Below, one piece after another: positions 7,228 to 14,831 of a stretch of 64,000 nucleotides of DNA. The DNA lies in assembly GCF_014522305.1 (NCBI RefSeq), contig NZ_CP041982.1, positions 439,001-503,000 of the forward strand, written 5' to 3'. Source of the stretch: Lactobacillus sp. PV034 (GTDB lineage Bacteria > Bacillota > Bacilli > Lactobacillales > Lactobacillaceae). The translations under genes and the position numbers were made by a program. Under the pieces are notes generated by a model. It had not been told where the DNA came from. It saw only the letters and a list, made by a program, of their open reading frames with translations, and searched no databases. How positions within the stretch are numbered: position 1 is the first letter of the stretch; the number at the start of each line of letters is the position of its first letter.

Positions 7228-8190
7228 TTATAAATTTTTATCAAAAAATGCAGTTATTTTATCAAATGGAATTATATTAGTATTATCATAAAAATCAATA
7301 TGCTGACCATGTGGTAAAACAAACTTCTCTTTTGGTTCAGCTAATTTTTTATAAACTTCATCAGTAAATGCTTTAGAGTGAGCTTCTTCACTAGTAATCA
7401 TTAATACCGGTCTGGGTGAAATGCTATCAAGATGAGTTGTAACACTAAAATTCATAAAGCTAGGAAAAGAAGTTGCCGTAATATTTGTTAAAGCGTGTGG
7501 ATTCCAGCCACGCTTCATCCCGTAAAAACTAAAAAACTCGGCATCAACAGGATTTAAATTAGCAGGAACTTTATCAGCTGGCTTTTCAGGATACATCAGT
7601 TGATATTTTTCTGGATCAGTCCAGCGAACTTCGCTACCAGCATGAAGTTGCTTTTGTCGGTCTTCTCCCTTTACTGAACCTGCCAGAGATGGAATATCAT
7701 ATAGTACACTTGTTACAACTGCTTTAATACGAGTATCTTGCCGTGCAGCACCTAATGCAAAGCCACCACTAGCACATATTCCTATTGCACCAATCTTGGT
7801 ACGACCAACAAAATCAAGAGTTCCGAGAAAATCTACTGCTGCAGAAAAATCTTCAACATAAGTATCAGGTGAACCAGTATAACGTGGCATTCCTCCACTA
7901 AAACCATGATAAGCAGGATCAAAAGCTAAGACTACGAATCCTTTTTGGGCTAATTGGTTTGCATACACTCCTGGTCCTTGCTCTTTCACGCCGCCAAAAG
8001 GAGGCCCAATTACAATTGCCTTATGAGGCAAATTTTTATCAATATCTTTTGCATAATAAAGATCAGCCGCAATTTCAATGCCGTAACGTGTATAGTAATT
8101 TACATGCTCACGTTCAACATTATCACTAAGTTTAAAAATATAATGCTCATTTTCTGCGGTCATCGGAAAAGCTTTAACTGAATGCTCCAT
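7228..8190 (-). CDS. alpha/beta hydrolase, YcjY-like
   Basis: A 320-residue cytoplasmic alpha/beta hydrolase related to the dienelactone hydrolase/YcjY group. The nucleophile elbow is GICASGG (residues 137-143, Ser141), an oxyanion-type GPPFGG is at 62-67, and the probable catalytic His is at about 297 (GQHIDFYD). AGGAG lies 9 bases before the ATG. It follows the paralog at 8232-9236 by 41 bases and is probably cotranscribed. The substrate is unknown. Unlike the neighbour, this copy has a complete-looking triad. Confidence 0.85.
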   Translation of the reverse strand: MEHSVKAFPMTAENEHYIFKLSDNVEREHVNYYTRYGIEIAADLYYAKDIDKNLPHKAIVIGPPFGGVKEQGPGVYANQLAQKGFVVLAFDPAYHGFSGGMPRYTGSPDTYVEDFSAAVDFLGTLDFVGRTKIGAIGICASGGFALGAARQDTRIKAVVTSVLYDIPSLAGSVKGEDRQKQLHAGSEVRWTDPEKYQLMYPEKPADKVPANLNPVDAEFFSFYGMKRGWNPHALTNITATSFPSFMNFSVTTHLDSISPRPVLMITSEEAHSKAFTDEVYKKLAEPKEKFVLPHGQHIDFYDNTNIIPFDKITAFFDKNL

Positions 8191-8231
8191 TAAATCTTTC
8201 TCCTAACTAATTAAAATTAGATTTTACAATC

Positions 8232-9236
8232 TTAAAGATTCTTCTTAAAGAATTCTTCAAATTTATCAAAAGGAATCTTATCCATTTGATCGTATAAATC
8301 TACGTGGGTGGCATTAGGAACAATTACTAACTCTTTTTTATCTGTTAAGCGTTCATAAGCTTCTTCAGCCATATAGCGTGAATGAGCCTTTTCACCAGTT
8401 ACGATCAATGCTGGAGCTGTAATTTGATCAATTTTTTGTTGTAAGGGGAAGTTGTAGTAACTCCAAGGAGTAGTTGCGTCCCAAGCTGAGTTAGAATTGA
8501 TTGAACGTTGATGAAAAGCACGCACCTTATAATATTCAAAGAATTGTTTAGTTACATCATCTGCATCAGCAGGTAAACTTTCTCCAAATAATTTAGGAGC
8601 ATAAATAGGATTATTATCTTTATCAAAAGGTAATTCATGCAACCCAGTAATTTGCTCCCCTTCATCTACTTCTTTCCAGCGCATTTCAGCTAGATATTGC
8701 TTTTCTAATTTTCTTTGTTCGTCGGTCTTGGTATTATTAAGTCCCTTCCACATTGAATCGGACATATCATACATGACACTTGTTGCCACAGCCTTAATGC
8801 GTACATCAATTGAAGCTGCAGTTAAAACATGAGAACCTAGACCACAAATACCAATGGCACCGATACGGTCACGATCAACAAAAGCTTGTTTACCTAAAAA
8901 GTCTACGGCGCTGCTATAATCTTCAACAAAGATATCACTACTTGCAACATCACGACGCTTGCCAGAACTTTCACCAGTCATTGACTGATCAAATGCCACA
9001 GTTACAAAGCCACGTTCAGCTAAGGTTTGGGCGTAAAGGCCGCTTGACTGTTCTTTGACTGCGCCAAATGGTCCAGAAATAGCAATTGCAGCATATTTTT
9101 TACTATTATCAAAATTTTCCGGAAGATATAAATGTCCTGCTAAAGTAAAACCATATCTATTTTCAAAACGTACATTTTGGACATCAATTTTTGGATTAAT
9201 GTTAAAGACTCTTGTATCATTAGCTAGTTTACTCAT
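8232..9236 (-). CDS. alpha/beta hydrolase paralog lacking the nucleophile serine
   Basis: A 334-residue paralog of the downstream hydrolase, sharing YAQTLAERGFV, VEDYSSAVDFLGK and the final His region (ATHVDLYDQ). At the nucleophile elbow it reads GICGLGS, with Leu133 where the partner has Ser141. The DNA there (GGT CTA GGT) is unambiguous. Cys131 two residues earlier is conserved in both and could act as in dienelactone hydrolases, or this copy may be non-catalytic. It is transcribed first, from the promoter at 9265-9294, with AAAGGAGAG upstream of the ATG. Confidence 0.82.
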   Translation of the reverse strand: MSKLANDTRVFNINPKIDVQNVRFENRYGFTLAGHLYLPENFDNSKKYAAIAISGPFGAVKEQSSGLYAQTLAERGFVTVAFDQSMTGESSGKRRDVASSDIFVEDYSSAVDFLGKQAFVDRDRIGAIGICGLGSHVLTAASIDVRIKAVATSVMYDMSDSMWKGLNNTKTDEQRKLEKQYLAEMRWKEVDEGEQITGLHELPFDKDNNPIYAPKLFGESLPADADDVTKQFFEYYKVRAFHQRSINSNSAWDATTPWSYYNFPLQQKIDQITAPALIVTGEKAHSRYMAEEAYERLTDKKELVIVPNATHVDLYDQMDKIPFDKFEEFFKKNL

Positions 9237-9264
9237 TAAATCTCTCCTTTTATTTGTTATAGAT

Positions 9265-9294
9265 ATTATAGGATGCGTTTTTCACTAATACCAA
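9265..9294 (-). promoter_or_regulatory. sigma-A promoter of the hydrolase operon
   Basis: On the minus strand TTGGTA (9294-9289) and TATAAT (9270-9265) are separated by 18 bases, 29 bases before the hydrolase ATG. A 14-base palindrome AATTAGTTCTAATT lies upstream at 9336-9349 and could be a regulator site. Confidence 0.6.
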
Positions 9295-9361
9295 TATTTA
9301 GTAGTTAGAATCACCTATAACTTTTATTTATATAAAATTAGTTCTAATTCAAAATTACTAC

Positions 9362-9394
9362 AAAAGGCATATCTCAATAGAGAGATGCGTTTTA
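9362..9394 (-). terminator. weak hairpin after the uvrA-like gene
   Basis: On the minus strand GCATCTC and GAGATATGC form an imperfect stem with one bulge just after the stop codon, followed by CTTTTG. It may terminate the esterase-uvrA-like transcript. Confidence 0.4.
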
Positions 9395-9395
9395 C

Positions 9396-11912
9396 TTATT
9401 GATTAAATTCTTTCCAATAATTAGCTAAATATTCAGTAGTCAAACTACTTGGATACTTAACCAACTCTTGTGTTAAGCCAGATGCGACAATCTGACCACC
9501 ATTATTTCCTCCTCTAGGTCCCATATCTAGCATATAATCACTATTAACAATTAAGTTAAGATCATGAGAAATGGTGATAATAGTAGCACCTTGGTCAAGT
9601 AAACGTTGCATAACTTGGAGTAAAACTTTTACGTCTAAGGGATGCAAGCCAATAGTTGGTTCATCAAAAACAAATAGAGTATCGTCTTCTCTTCTGCCTA
9701 AGTGAGTTACTAATTTTAATCGTTGTGCTTCACCACCAGAAAGTGCCGGAGTACTTTCACCTAAATGCAGATAGCCCAACCCAACTTCTTGTAATAGTTT
9801 TAATTCACGTTCAATTTTTGGAACTTCTTTAAAAATTGGAATAGCCTCATTAACATCAAGTGCTAAAAGATCAACGATTGAATAACCATTCCAACGAACT
9901 TCTTGAACTTGTTCATTATAGCGATCACCATTACAAGTTGGACAAGTCTGCTGCATATCAGGTAAGAACTGAATATCCAAGGTAACAATTCCTGTACCAC
10001 CACAAGTCAGACAAGCTCCTTCTTTATTGTTATAAGAAAAGTAACTAGGAGTATAATGCTTTTCTTTAGCTAAAGGCTGTTTGGCAAATAGTTTACGCAA
10101 ATTATCCATAATAGAGGTATAAGTAGCTACGGTTGAACGTGTGCTCTTACCAATTGGACTTGCGTCAACACTAACTACTTTTTTAATGGAAGAAGAAAAA
10201 TTAGTTACTTGTTTGGGAAAATCTTGCTTATCTTTTGCTTCAATTGCGGGAACTAAAGAATCTAAAATTAAACTTGTCTTCCCTGCACCCGAAAAGCCGG
10301 TAACAGCTGTTAATTGGTTAATTGGAATCTCAGCCTTAACATCTTTTAAATTGAAATAATTTTTAACTTCAAACTTTATTTTCTGCTCATTGACCTTCGA
10401 TGCTGGTGTGCGGGCTAAGAGATCAGCGGTTCCATTAAGATAAGGTGCAATTAAAGAGTTAGAGTTATTACTTATTTGAGCAGTTGTACCTTGAGCAATT
10501 ACATTGCCACCCTTTTGGCCTGAGCCAGGACCAATTTCAATAATTTCATCGGCAGCTGCAATTATATCAACGTTATGATCTACCACTACTAAGGAATTAC
10601 CTTGTGCAACTAATTTACGCATAACTTTAATTAAGCCATCAACGTTAGCTGGATGAAGTCCAATTGATGGTTCATCTAACACATATAAAACACCAGTAGT
10701 TTCTGTACGTAAAGTACGTGCCAACTGAATTCGTTGTAATTCTCCCGTCGATAATGTGTTGCCTGGCCGTGCCATTGTTAAGTAGTCTAGTCCTAAGTCA
10801 AGTAAAGGTTGCAAATTATTAATAAATTCATTAATTAATTCACTCGCCATTTGCTGCATTTCTGCTGGCAAGCTTGCTAAAACATCCTGGCTCCACTGGG
10901 GTAATTCTCCCAGTGACATATTTTCAACTTCAAAAATATTTTTACCATTAACAAGCTGCTTAAGTAATTCTGGTCTTAAACGTGAACCATGGCATACCTC
11001 ACAGGTAGAATATTTAAAGAATTCAGAAATTCGTTTTTGCGCGCGTTCACTCTTACTACTTTGAGCTGATTTTAGAACTGCTTGGTGAGCATTTTCGTAA
11101 AGTGCATTGAAATCGTGAAAGACACGGCCAGTTCCAGAAAGAAAATCCATTTTGTATTTTTTCTCTGGCCCATTTAGAACAAAATCCTTTTCTTTTTCAG
11201 TAAGATCTTTAAAAGGAACATCAATTCTCACACCAGCAAATTCTGCCACATTTGGCATAAAGTTACGCCCAGGAAGTGACCATGAAGCCACGGCTCCTTC
11301 TTTAATTGTCAGATTTTCATCTGGAACTAACTTGCTTTCATCTAGTTCTCTTACTTTTCCAGTTCCGCCACAGTTTTGACAAGCCCCATCAGAATTAAAG
11401 GCAAAATCTTCAGCACCAGGAACATAAAATTCTACACCACAGACTGGACAAGTAATTTGACCCATTTCACGTCCACTTTTACTCATCGCTTCAGCAATCA
11501 CTAAACTTGGCTCTAAGCGGTGACCATTCGGACAAACTGGACTTCCAAGTCGAGAAAAAATCAGACGTAAAACATTAAAAGTTTCAGTTGTTGTCCCCAC
11601 GGTATCTCGTTCATTAGGGACACTTGGGCGTTGACGTAAAGCTAAAGCTGATGGAATATGCTTAATACTATCCGCTGCCGCATTAGTTCCCTGTTTAATC
11701 CGTCTGCGCATATAGGTTGAAAGCGCATCTAAATAGCGCTTAGATCCCTCCTCATAGAGTGTTCCCATAGCTAGAGAAGATTTTCCTGAACCTGAAAGGC
11801 CTGAGATAGCCACAAATTTATGCAAGGGAAGATCAACATTAATATTTTTCAAATTATGCAGATGGGCTCCACGTACCTCAATATTAGTTGGTAAATTAAC
11901 TTCAGTTGCCAT
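9396..11912 (-). CDS. UvrA-like ABC ATPase (UvrA paralog)
   Basis: An 838-residue protein with two UvrA-type ABC modules: Walker A at residues 38-46 (GLSGSGKSS) and near 538 (GFSGAGKTS), signatures LSTGELQR and LSGGEAQR, and Cys-pair zinc motifs (CPVC, CQNCGGTG, CEVC, CLTCGGTG, CPTCNG). It is about 100 residues shorter than housekeeping UvrA, as seen in UvrA2/DrrC-like paralogs that lack parts of the UvrB-interaction region. A role in DNA damage or drug tolerance is family inference. It begins 2 bases after the esterase stop, sharing its Shine-Dalgarno with the end of that gene. Confidence 0.85.
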   Translation of the reverse strand: MATEVNLPTNIEVRGAHLHNLKNINVDLPLHKFVAISGLSGSGKSSLAMGTLYEEGSKRYLDALSTYMRRRIKQGTNAAADSIKHIPSALALRQRPSVPNERDTVGTTTETFNVLRLIFSRLGSPVCPNGHRLEPSLVIAEAMSKSGREMGQITCPVCGVEFYVPGAEDFAFNSDGACQNCGGTGKVRELDESKLVPDENLTIKEGAVASWSLPGRNFMPNVAEFAGVRIDVPFKDLTEKEKDFVLNGPEKKYKMDFLSGTGRVFHDFNALYENAHQAVLKSAQSSKSERAQKRISEFFKYSTCEVCHGSRLRPELLKQLVNGKNIFEVENMSLGELPQWSQDVLASLPAEMQQMASELINEFINNLQPLLDLGLDYLTMARPGNTLSTGELQRIQLARTLRTETTGVLYVLDEPSIGLHPANVDGLIKVMRKLVAQGNSLVVVDHNVDIIAAADEIIEIGPGSGQKGGNVIAQGTTAQISNNSNSLIAPYLNGTADLLARTPASKVNEQKIKFEVKNYFNLKDVKAEIPINQLTAVTGFSGAGKTSLILDSLVPAIEAKDKQDFPKQVTNFSSSIKKVVSVDASPIGKSTRSTVATYTSIMDNLRKLFAKQPLAKEKHYTPSYFSYNNKEGACLTCGGTGIVTLDIQFLPDMQQTCPTCNGDRYNEQVQEVRWNGYSIVDLLALDVNEAIPIFKEVPKIERELKLLQEVGLGYLHLGESTPALSGGEAQRLKLVTHLGRREDDTLFVFDEPTIGLHPLDVKVLLQVMQRLLDQGATIITISHDLNLIVNSDYMLDMGPRGGNNGGQIVASGLTQELVKYPSSLTTEYLANYWKEFNQ

Positions 11913-11914
11913 AA

Positions 11915-12661
11915 TTAACCTTCTTTTTTACTTAAAAAATCAGTAGCTATTTTTGCTCCAACTTCTTGATACGGAGGGTTAAAACGATGATCTCCACCAT
12001 TGATTAATTCCAATCGACTATTGGCGTAAATAGTATTATATTTTTTCGCATACATTGGATCAACAGTTTTATCATTTGTCCCTGCTATTACAATTACTGG
12101 TCCAGCATAACGCTGTGCTTGCTCATAAATATGTAAGGCTTGCGCTGTCCGCAAATAAAAACCGCCTAATTTTTTACCATGGTAATCGACATAAGTTGGA
12201 ATATGTTTAGGATCATAAGTAACTCCTTGGGTATTCCCAACTAATGCATCATTATGTAAGGCTGCAGCAGGAGCCATCAGGACTAGTTTTTTGATAATAT
12301 CGGGATAAAGTGCGGCTAATAAGGAGGCTACAACACCACCTTGAGAATGGCCAAGTAAGTAGATATTTCTAACGCGTTTATCCTTAAGAGCTTCTTCTAA
12401 AACCGCATTAGCATCAGCTACTTCGTTAATAACAGTCATATTTTCGAATTTGCCGCCGCTTTCACCATGACCATTAAAATCAAACCTTAAACTCGCTATT
12501 TCTGCTTGGTTTAAATCAGCTACAATTTCTTTAAAAAGCGGTGTATTACGATTTGCTGTAAAGCCATGCATCATAATTACTAAATCATAATTATCTTGAT
12601 TAGGTATTTCTAAATCTCCTACTAATTCTAAGCCATCACGCATAAATGTTACTCGAGTCAT
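11915..12661 (-). CDS. cinnamoyl/feruloyl esterase family alpha/beta hydrolase
   Basis: A 248-residue serine hydrolase closely resembling lactobacillus cinnamoyl esterases: HGFTANRNT, FDFNGHGESGGKFENMTV and GHSQGGVVASLLA. Ser106, Asp197 (GTND) and His225 (GGDHRF) form the triad at the positions I recall for the L. johnsonii enzyme. Such enzymes release hydroxycinnamic acids from plant esters such as chlorogenic acid. No signal peptide is present, so it acts in the cytoplasm. It is coupled to the uvrA-like gene downstream and separated from ppaC by a terminator. Other short ester substrates are possible. Confidence 0.85.
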   Translation of the reverse strand: MTRVTFMRDGLELVGDLEIPNQDNYDLVIMMHGFTANRNTPLFKEIVADLNQAEIASLRFDFNGHGESGGKFENMTVINEVADANAVLEEALKDKRVRNIYLLGHSQGGVVASLLAALYPDIIKKLVLMAPAAALHNDALVGNTQGVTYDPKHIPTYVDYHGKKLGGFYLRTAQALHIYEQAQRYAGPVIVIAGTNDKTVDPMYAKKYNTIYANSRLELINGGDHRFNPPYQEVGAKIATDFLSKKEG

Positions 12662-12675
12662 TTTCTTCTCCTAAC

Positions 12676-12703
12676 AAAAAAACATCCCAAAAGAGGGATG
12701 TTT
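12676..12703 (-). terminator. terminator after ppaC
   Basis: AACATCCC (12681-12688) and GGGATGTT (12695-12702) form a perfect 8-base stem with a 6-base loop; on the minus strand it is followed by a U run. It separates ppaC from the esterase gene. Confidence 0.85.
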
Positions 12704-12711
12704 AAATATCT

Positions 12712-13647
12712 TTATCCTTCAAATGCTTTAGTCAATGGAGGAACAACTTGTTTCTTACGTGAAACAACCCCTGGTAAGTCAACACTTGAATCTTCAAGCT
12801 TTTTATCAAAAGCTTTTTCAAAAATTGCTTTATTTTCATCACTACCCACAATGATAGCTTCAGAATCTGAATCTAAAACATTAGTGATTACCAGCATAAA
12901 CATGTCGTAACCATTTGCCTTACTTGCATCTTCCATTGCTTTAATAAAAGCTGCTTTTCTTTCCATAGCTTCTGGTAAATCAACAGTATTGATTTGTGCA
13001 ATACGTACATTGTTACCGTTTAATTCAAAGCTCTTAGCATCTAAATCGATTAATTCTTCTTCAGACTTATCAGCAATATTAGTACCAGCTTTAAGCAAAG
13101 CTAAACCGTATTCATTGTAGTCAACACCAGCAATTTTTGCTAAGGCTTCAACTGCGGCTTTATCCTTATCAGTAGTAGTTGGTGACTTTAATAATAAAGT
13201 ATCTGAAATAATTGCAGAAAGCATTAAACCAGCTAAATCCTTAGGAATTTCTATGCCAGCTTCGTTAAACATTTCCCACATGATAGTGCTGGTACAACCA
13301 ACAGGTTCTGCACGATAGTATAAAGGATCAGCAGTATTAAAGTTCATAATACGGTGGTGATCCACAACGTGAGATACCTTAACCTTATCAATATCTGAAA
13401 CACTTTGTTGAGGTTCATTATGGTCAACAAGCATTACACTATCTACTTCATTTGCGGCAGTTTCAATTACACGAGGTGCTTTAAAACCAAACTTATCTAA
13501 AGCATATTGAGTTTCATCGTTTGGTTCACCCAAAGCTACTGCTTCAGTATCAAAACCATTTTGATTTTGAAAGTATGAATATGCAATTGCAGTACCAATT
13601 GCATCAGTATCAGGATTTTGGTGTCCAAAAATAAGTTCTTTTGCCAT
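12712..13647 (-). CDS. ppaC: manganese-dependent inorganic pyrophosphatase
   Basis: A 311-residue family II pyrophosphatase of the DHH superfamily that hydrolyses PPi to pull biosynthetic reactions forward. Metal-site motifs are [13 protein letters not shown] (residues 8-20), MLVDHNE and VVDHHRI, and the C-terminal substrate loop includes SRKKQ (residues 299-303). Length is normal. AAAGGAG precedes the ATG by about 13 bases. The hairpin at 13669-13700 lies directly upstream of this Shine-Dalgarno. Confidence 0.96.
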   Translation of the reverse strand: MAKELIFGHQNPDTDAIGTAIAYSYFQNQNGFDTEAVALGEPNDETQYALDKFGFKAPRVIETAANEVDSVMLVDHNEPQQSVSDIDKVKVSHVVDHHRIMNFNTADPLYYRAEPVGCTSTIMWEMFNEAGIEIPKDLAGLMLSAIISDTLLLKSPTTTDKDKAAVEALAKIAGVDYNEYGLALLKAGTNIADKSEEELIDLDAKSFELNGNNVRIAQINTVDLPEAMERKAAFIKAMEDASKANGYDMFMLVITNVLDSDSEAIIVGSDENKAIFEKAFDKKLEDSSVDLPGVVSRKKQVVPPLTKAFEG

Positions 13648-13668
13648 TATCGTATGAGCTCCTTTATA

Positions 13669-13700
13669 AAAACATTCTACCTATATTTTAGTAGAATGTT
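13669..13700 (-). terminator. terminator-like hairpin between lysR and ppaC
   Basis: AACATTCTAC (13671-13680) and GTAGAATGTT (13691-13700) are perfect inverted copies; on the minus strand the stem ends in T5. It follows the lysR stop by a few bases and ends only about 20 bases before the ppaC start, leaving little room for a separate ppaC promoter downstream. It may be a simple terminator or an attenuator in the ppaC leader. Confidence 0.6.
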
Positions 13701-13705
13701 CCTAC

Positions 13706-14635
13706 CTAGTCTAGTCTAGAAGCGTAGTCTTTTGCGTTTAAAAACTTGTCCCATTCAGTTAAGAAATTGGCTAAACGAGGAATTTGTGCCTTATTTTTAC
13801 GGTAAATAAAACAACCTTGAAAATCAATTAGCTCACTTGTTCTCACTTCATTTAAAGTAATTTCTTTCTGGTGAACTAGATAATAACTTTTAGTAACAAA
13901 GGTATTTAATTTATTTGATTGCGCAAAATCAACTAATTCATGCACACGAGAAAAACGTGCTTTTATCTCATTTTGCGGAATAATTGAAGCATAAAAGCGT
14001 TTAAAAATATGAGTAAGATAAGAATTTTCAGTATAAGACGCCCAGTTTTCATGCAGCATACTCTCTAATGAGGTATCCTTCTTAGAGCTTAGCAAAACAA
14101 TTGATTCTTTGTTAATTTCTTTAGTCGTAAATTGACGCATCGTAGCGGCATTAGCATTAATATCTGGAATATATGAAACTGCGAAATCAATTTCGTTTTT
14201 ATCAATTTTATTCCAAAGTTCTTCCCGATCATAAAAATTAACTATTAATCTCACATCAGGATATTTTTTACCAAAATTAATCAAAAATTCCTCAATAACT
14301 TTTGGCTCAAAAATATTTAGAATTCCGATAGAAATATAACCACTATCTGAATCAGTAAATTGTTGAATCTCATCAACAGTATCGTGTACTGTATCAAATA
14401 AAGTTCGGGCAGTTTCCTCCATCTTACTTCCAGCGTCAGTCAAATAAAGTTTTTTTCCGATTTGACCAAATAGAGGTGAACCAACAGCACGTTCTAATTT
14501 TTTGATTTGCTGAGTCAACGCAGGTTGAGTTATCCCTAAAATCTGCGAAGCTTGAGTATAACTCATGCTATCAACTAATTGTAAAAAATAGTGAAGTGAT
14601 TTTGCGGATAAAACCGCATCTGCATTTGCTTTCAC
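13706..14635 (-). CDS. LysR family transcriptional regulator
   Basis: A 309-residue LysR-type regulator. The helix-turn-helix lies at about residues 12-70 (MSYTQASQILGITQPALTQQ), followed by an effector domain from about residue 98. The start is GTG at 14635, after AAAGGG 11 bases upstream. It stands alone between the parC terminator and ppaC, all on the same strand, so the neighbourhood gives no clear target. The effector is unknown. Confidence 0.9.
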   Translation of the reverse strand: MKANADAVLSAKSLHYFLQLVDSMSYTQASQILGITQPALTQQIKKLERAVGSPLFGQIGKKLYLTDAGSKMEETARTLFDTVHDTVDEIQQFTDSDSGYISIGILNIFEPKVIEEFLINFGKKYPDVRLIVNFYDREELWNKIDKNEIDFAVSYIPDINANAATMRQFTTKEINKESIVLLSSKKDTSLESMLHENWASYTENSYLTHIFKRFYASIIPQNEIKARFSRVHELVDFAQSNKLNTFVTKSYYLVHQKEITLNEVRTSELIDFQGCFIYRKNKAQIPRLANFLTEWDKFLNAKDYASRLD

Positions 14636-14779
14636 TTCGATTTACACCCTTTCTTTTTCTATTAAATAGAAAATCTTAAATTTTATTTAACTAATCATCC
14701 ATACTCTATAATAACATCTGTTCTTTTATAGATAAACTATTATTTATAATTATTAATGATTCTTCCTATACTCAAAGTA

Positions 14780-14813
14780 AAAAAAGACTCTTATTAATAA
14801 TAAGAGTCTTTTG
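14780..14813 (-). terminator. terminator after parC
   Basis: GACTCTTATTA (14786-14796) and TAATAAGAGTC (14798-14808) form a long stem flanked by A and T runs on both sides, so it can work in either direction. It closes the parE-parC operon. Confidence 0.85.
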
Positions 14814-14831
14814 AAATTAATTTTCATAAAT

